This document shows positions 6,081 through 8,528 of a stretch of DNA of 8,528 nucleotides, piece by piece. A program made the translations under genes and the position numbers. Each line of letters starts with the position of its first letter. Position 1 is the stretch's first letter. The notes beneath the pieces are model-generated. The model did no database searches. It was given only the letters and a program-made list of their open reading frames with translations, and was not told where the DNA came from. Origin of the DNA: Parvularculaceae bacterium UBA4496 (GTDB lineage Bacteria; Pseudomonadota; Alphaproteobacteria; Caulobacterales; Parvularculaceae); NCBI GenBank assembly GCA_002388885.1, contig DGNI01000211.1:15273-23800 (forward strand), written 5' to 3'.

Positions 6081-7013
6081 TTAAAGCAAATCGTGTTCTT
6101 GATACCAACTCACGGTTTTTGCAAATCCTTCTTTTAGCGGCGTTTGCGGCCGCCAGGCGCAAGCGTCGCTGAGGAGATTATCACGCGCAACCCAGTCATC
6201 ATGGAAAAATTCGTTGATTTGTCCTTCGCGAACCGATGGCGTCCGGCCAAATGCGCCTTCAACAGAGCGTAACAAACTGTGATAGGCGGCAATGACGGGC
6301 CGCGGCACCCGGATGGCGCGGGCGCGGCGTCCCAAGACCTCGCCTAGCAGATTGCCGATTTCAGCCCATGCGTGTCCTTCAGCGTTTTCGTCCCCGACTT
6401 CCAGCGTCCGGCCGGCGACGCCTGATTGCGCCGCTGCGACAAGGGCGCCGGCGGCGTCATCCACATAAAGGATAGAGGCGCGAGCCGGACTTTGCGTTTT
6501 CGGTTCAAGCGCAAGCCCGGATTTCACGAGCCGGAAATAGGGCAGCGTTACACTGTCGCGCGGACCGTAAATGGCGGGCAGGCGAAGGGCGAGCCAGTTC
6601 TCGCCAGCGGCGTTCGCGACGGCGCGCTCGCTCTCAAATTTGCTTTGTGCGTAGGGGGAGACTTCCGGCATCCGCGCCGACACGGATGATGTATGAATAA
6701 AACGGACGCCTGCGGCGCGTGCCGCACGCGCGGCACGCTCTGCACCGGCGACATTAATGCGATGATAATCTTCCCGGGCGCGTGCATGCGTAACGCCTGC
6801 GAGATGAAAAAAGACATCCGCACCTTTTGCCAGCGTTGCAAGCGCCGTCTCGTTGTCGAGATCGCCCGGAATGACAGTGAGGGAGGGTGCGTCCTTCAAT
6901 TTTGACGGATCGCGGGCCAAAGCAGATACGCTCCACCCGTCTTCGAGAAGTAAACCGATTAAGGCCTTTCCGACAAAACCTGTGCCGCCGGTAACGGCTG
7001 CGCGTTTGCTCAA
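6081..7013 (-). CDS. cerR: NAD(P)-dependent epimerase-family reductase, likely ceramide reductase
   Basis: This is an extended short-chain dehydrogenase (NAD-dependent epimerase/dehydratase family, 310 aa). In the Caulobacter pathway its counterpart reduces the 3-keto group after N-acylation, giving dihydroceramide. A Rossmann motif TGGTGFVG (Gly9, Gly12, Gly15) opens the protein. GDLDN (50-54) and FFHLAGVTHA (68-77) follow. The active site shows HTSSVSA (107-113) and Tyr121/Lys125 (SPYAQSKFE), and LRLPAIYGPRDS (143-154) is typical of the family. The start codon is TTG (7011-7013), overlapping the TGA of the upstream gene as TTGA; no ATG lies close enough to keep the Rossmann motif, so TTG is well supported. 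The substrate cannot be told from motifs alone; the assignment comes from its place between the acyl-activating enzyme and the ACP and spt genes. Confidence 0.85.
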   Translation of the reverse strand: MSKRAAVTGGTGFVGKALIGLLLEDGWSVSALARDPSKLKDAPSLTVIPGDLDNETALATLAKGADVFFHLAGVTHARAREDYHRINVAGAERAARAARAAGVRFIHTSSVSARMPEVSPYAQSKFESERAVANAAGENWLALRLPAIYGPRDSVTLPYFRLVKSGLALEPKTQSPARASILYVDDAAGALVAAAQSGVAGRTLEVGDENAEGHAWAEIGNLLGEVLGRRARAIRVPRPVIAAYHSLLRSVEGAFGRTPSVREGQINEFFHDDWVARDNLLSDACAWRPQTPLKEGFAKTVSWYQEHDLL

Positions 7014-8528
7014 ACCCGCGCCTCAGCCAGCGTTCGCGCGCCGCCCTCTTCCGCCGCGCCCGCTTCATCGGTGAAGGCGCCGTCGAGATACTTTTGGCGC
7101 ACCTTCGCCCGAGAAAGCTTCCCGGACGATGTCATGACCATGGAATGGGGCCGGGCGAGAACGATTTCTGCCGGCGCGCCGACTGCATTCTGTACAACCA
7201 CGCTGACTTCGCGCTTCAGCGCCGCAAGCGCTTCCGCGTCAAGCCCGCGCCGTTCAGCGACAACGACAATCCGTTCGGAACCGCCATCATCGACGGAAAA
7301 TGCGGCGACGCCGCCGCCGCGCACGCCATCCACTTTTTCGACGGCCCATTCAATGTCCTGCGGCCAGATGTTGCGGCCGTTGATAATGATGAGGTCCTTG
7401 GCGCGCCCGGTAATGACGATCTGGCCGTCGAGGAAATACCCCATGTCGCCAGTGTCGAGCCATTCGCCGCTATACATGGCCGCGGACGCTTCTGGGTCGG
7501 AGAAATATCCCGGCGTAAGGCTCGGACCCTTGATGTATATCCGCCCGACATTGCGCTCGCTGACGGCGGCGCCGTCTTCGTCACGCACTTCAATTTCGTG
7601 TCCCGGCAAGGCGCGTCCGCACAGGACAAAGCCGCGCTTGTGTTCCGGCGAAGTAACCGCTGACGCAGGCTGTGCGACGCCAGAGCGCGTGTAGTGGCGC
7701 ATGTCTACTTCATCGACGGTTACCGGCGCGCCGAGTTCCGGGAATGAAATCGCCAACGTCGCCTCGGCCATGCCGTAACTCGGCGTAAAGACGTTACGCT
7801 TGAAACCGAAAGGTTCAAACGCGTCCGCAAAAGCATTTAATGCTTCCGGGCGGACCATATCGCCGCCGATGCCTGCAACGCGGACCCTCGAAAGGTCGAT
7901 AGAGCCTTCCTCCGCCCGCGCAGAGCGTTTTGCAGCCAGTTCGTATCCGAATGACGGGCTATAAGTGATTGTCGCCTTCTGATCGGTCATGACGCGCAGC
8001 CATAAAAGCGGCCTGCGAACAAAATCCGAAGTAGCGAGAAAGTCGACCGACACCTGGCCGTTCATCGGTGTAAGGACGAAACCGATGAGGCCCATATCGT
8101 GATAGAGCGGAAGCCAGCTGCAGGCGCGGTCATTGGGCCGCAAATACATACCGTCCCGAGCAATCGCGGTGAGGTTTGCGCAAACCGAGCGTTGCACGCC
8201 AATGACGCCTTTCGGCGCGCTCGTCGAACCTGACGAGTACTGAATATAGCAATGGTCATCTGCGCCGAACGGATCAGGCTCTTCGCCGGCATCCGGCAGG
8301 GCGTCGAGATCTTCATAGGAGAAAACATCAGCGCCGCCGGCTTCGGCCGCCGCCTGATCGAGAAATTCGCGCAAGGTCTCAGGTCCCACAGCCGCTTCGG
8401 CACGGGCGCCGGCGATCATCTGGCGGATCTGGTTGATGTAGCCGTCTTTGCCGCCGAGATTGACCGGCATGGGCATTGGCGCGGGAACAAGTCCCGCGTA
8501 CTGGCAGGCGTAAAACGTCACGATAAAG
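7010..8528 (-). CDS. aasR: FAAL-like acyl-activating enzyme, likely acyl-ACP synthetase (5' part off window)
   Basis: This is an adenylate-forming enzyme that should activate a fatty acid as acyl-AMP and load it on the adjacent ACP. It is cut by the right edge: the frame stays open to the last base (...FIVTFYACQYAGLVP), so the GTG at 8519-8521 is most likely internal and roughly 60-100 N-terminal residues are missing. The visible ~505 residues hold the ATP loop YIQYSSGSTSAPKG (about 8248-8207), SWLPLYHDMGLIG, PSYGMAEATLAI, WLDTGDMGYF, the hinge TGRAKDLIIINGRNIWPQDI and the C-terminal catalytic lysine in MTSSGKLSRAKVRQ. NGRNIWPQDIE and the LPLYHDMGLIG form resemble fatty-acyl-AMP ligases more than acyl-CoA synthetases, consistent with delivery to a carrier protein. 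It is the first visible gene of the - strand block and overlaps cerR by 4 nt. The symbol follows the Caulobacter counterpart. Confidence 0.87.
   Translation of the reverse strand, partial: FIVTFYACQYAGLVPAPMPMPVNLGGKDGYINQIRQMIAGARAEAAVGPETLREFLDQAAAEAGGADVFSYEDLDALPDAGEEPDPFGADDHCYIQYSSGSTSAPKGVIGVQRSVCANLTAIARDGMYLRPNDRACSWLPLYHDMGLIGFVLTPMNGQVSVDFLATSDFVRRPLLWLRVMTDQKATITYSPSFGYELAAKRSARAEEGSIDLSRVRVAGIGGDMVRPEALNAFADAFEPFGFKRNVFTPSYGMAEATLAISFPELGAPVTVDEVDMRHYTRSGVAQPASAVTSPEHKRGFVLCGRALPGHEIEVRDEDGAAVSERNVGRIYIKGPSLTPGYFSDPEASAAMYSGEWLDTGDMGYFLDGQIVITGRAKDLIIINGRNIWPQDIEWAVEKVDGVRGGGVAAFSVDDGGSERIVVVAERRGLDAEALAALKREVSVVVQNAVGAPAEIVLARPHSMVMTSSGKLSRAKVRQKYLDGAFTDEAGAAEEGGARTLAEARV

Noticed and set aside
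6025..6162. N-terminal extension of the ACP frame
   Set aside because: It overlaps the reductase 3' end, has no ACP homology and no better ribosome site; the start at 6024 gives the usual ACP size.
7071..7694. Long open frame on the + strand (207 codons)
   Set aside because: It is antisense to the acyl-activating enzyme core motifs, and its Ser/Thr/Arg/Pro-rich composition is typical of a shadow frame.
8519..8521. GTG as the true start of the acyl-activating enzyme
   Set aside because: The frame continues to the window edge with residues (FIVTFYACQYAG) that fit the interior of the family, and the remaining protein would lack the usual N-terminal part.

Overview
The window looks like chromosomal DNA of an alphaproteobacterium, probably from or near the Caulobacterales/Parvularculales. 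I infer this from the gene families and their order, which recall the ceramide genes of Caulobacter crescentus; no lineage marker such as rRNA is present. Coding density is very high. There are no tRNAs, rRNAs, insertion sequences or CRISPR arrays. Eight genes are seen, two on the + strand and six or more in the - strand block; the last one runs off the right edge.

Left part (1-1891, + strand): a LytS/YehU-type membrane histidine kinase overlaps a LytTR-domain response regulator, forming a two-component pair. A possible long-loop intrinsic terminator lies across the junction with the next, convergent gene.

Centre and right (1903-8528, all - strand, so transcribed right to left): an FAAL-like acyl-activating enzyme (partial), an NAD-dependent epimerase-family reductase, an acyl carrier protein, a serine palmitoyltransferase-type PLP enzyme, a secreted DUF2141 protein, a GNAT-fold acyltransferase resembling bacterial ceramide synthase, and a secreted beta-propeller glutaminyl cyclase.

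Together the block encodes what is needed to make a ceramide backbone. A fatty acid is activated and loaded on the dedicated ACP (aasR, acpR). It is condensed with serine (spt) to 3-ketosphinganine. It is then N-acylated (bcerS), and the keto group is reduced (cerR). The first four genes are tightly packed: a 4-nt overlap, a 56-nt gap and a 2-nt gap. The DUF2141 gene and bcerS follow after gaps of about 100 nt. bcerS overlaps the glutaminyl cyclase gene by ATGA. The less expected parts are the two exported proteins in the block, an inverted repeat sitting on a candidate bcerS promoter, and a plus-oriented terminator-like hairpin behind spt. No head-group genes for the sphingolipid are visible in the window.
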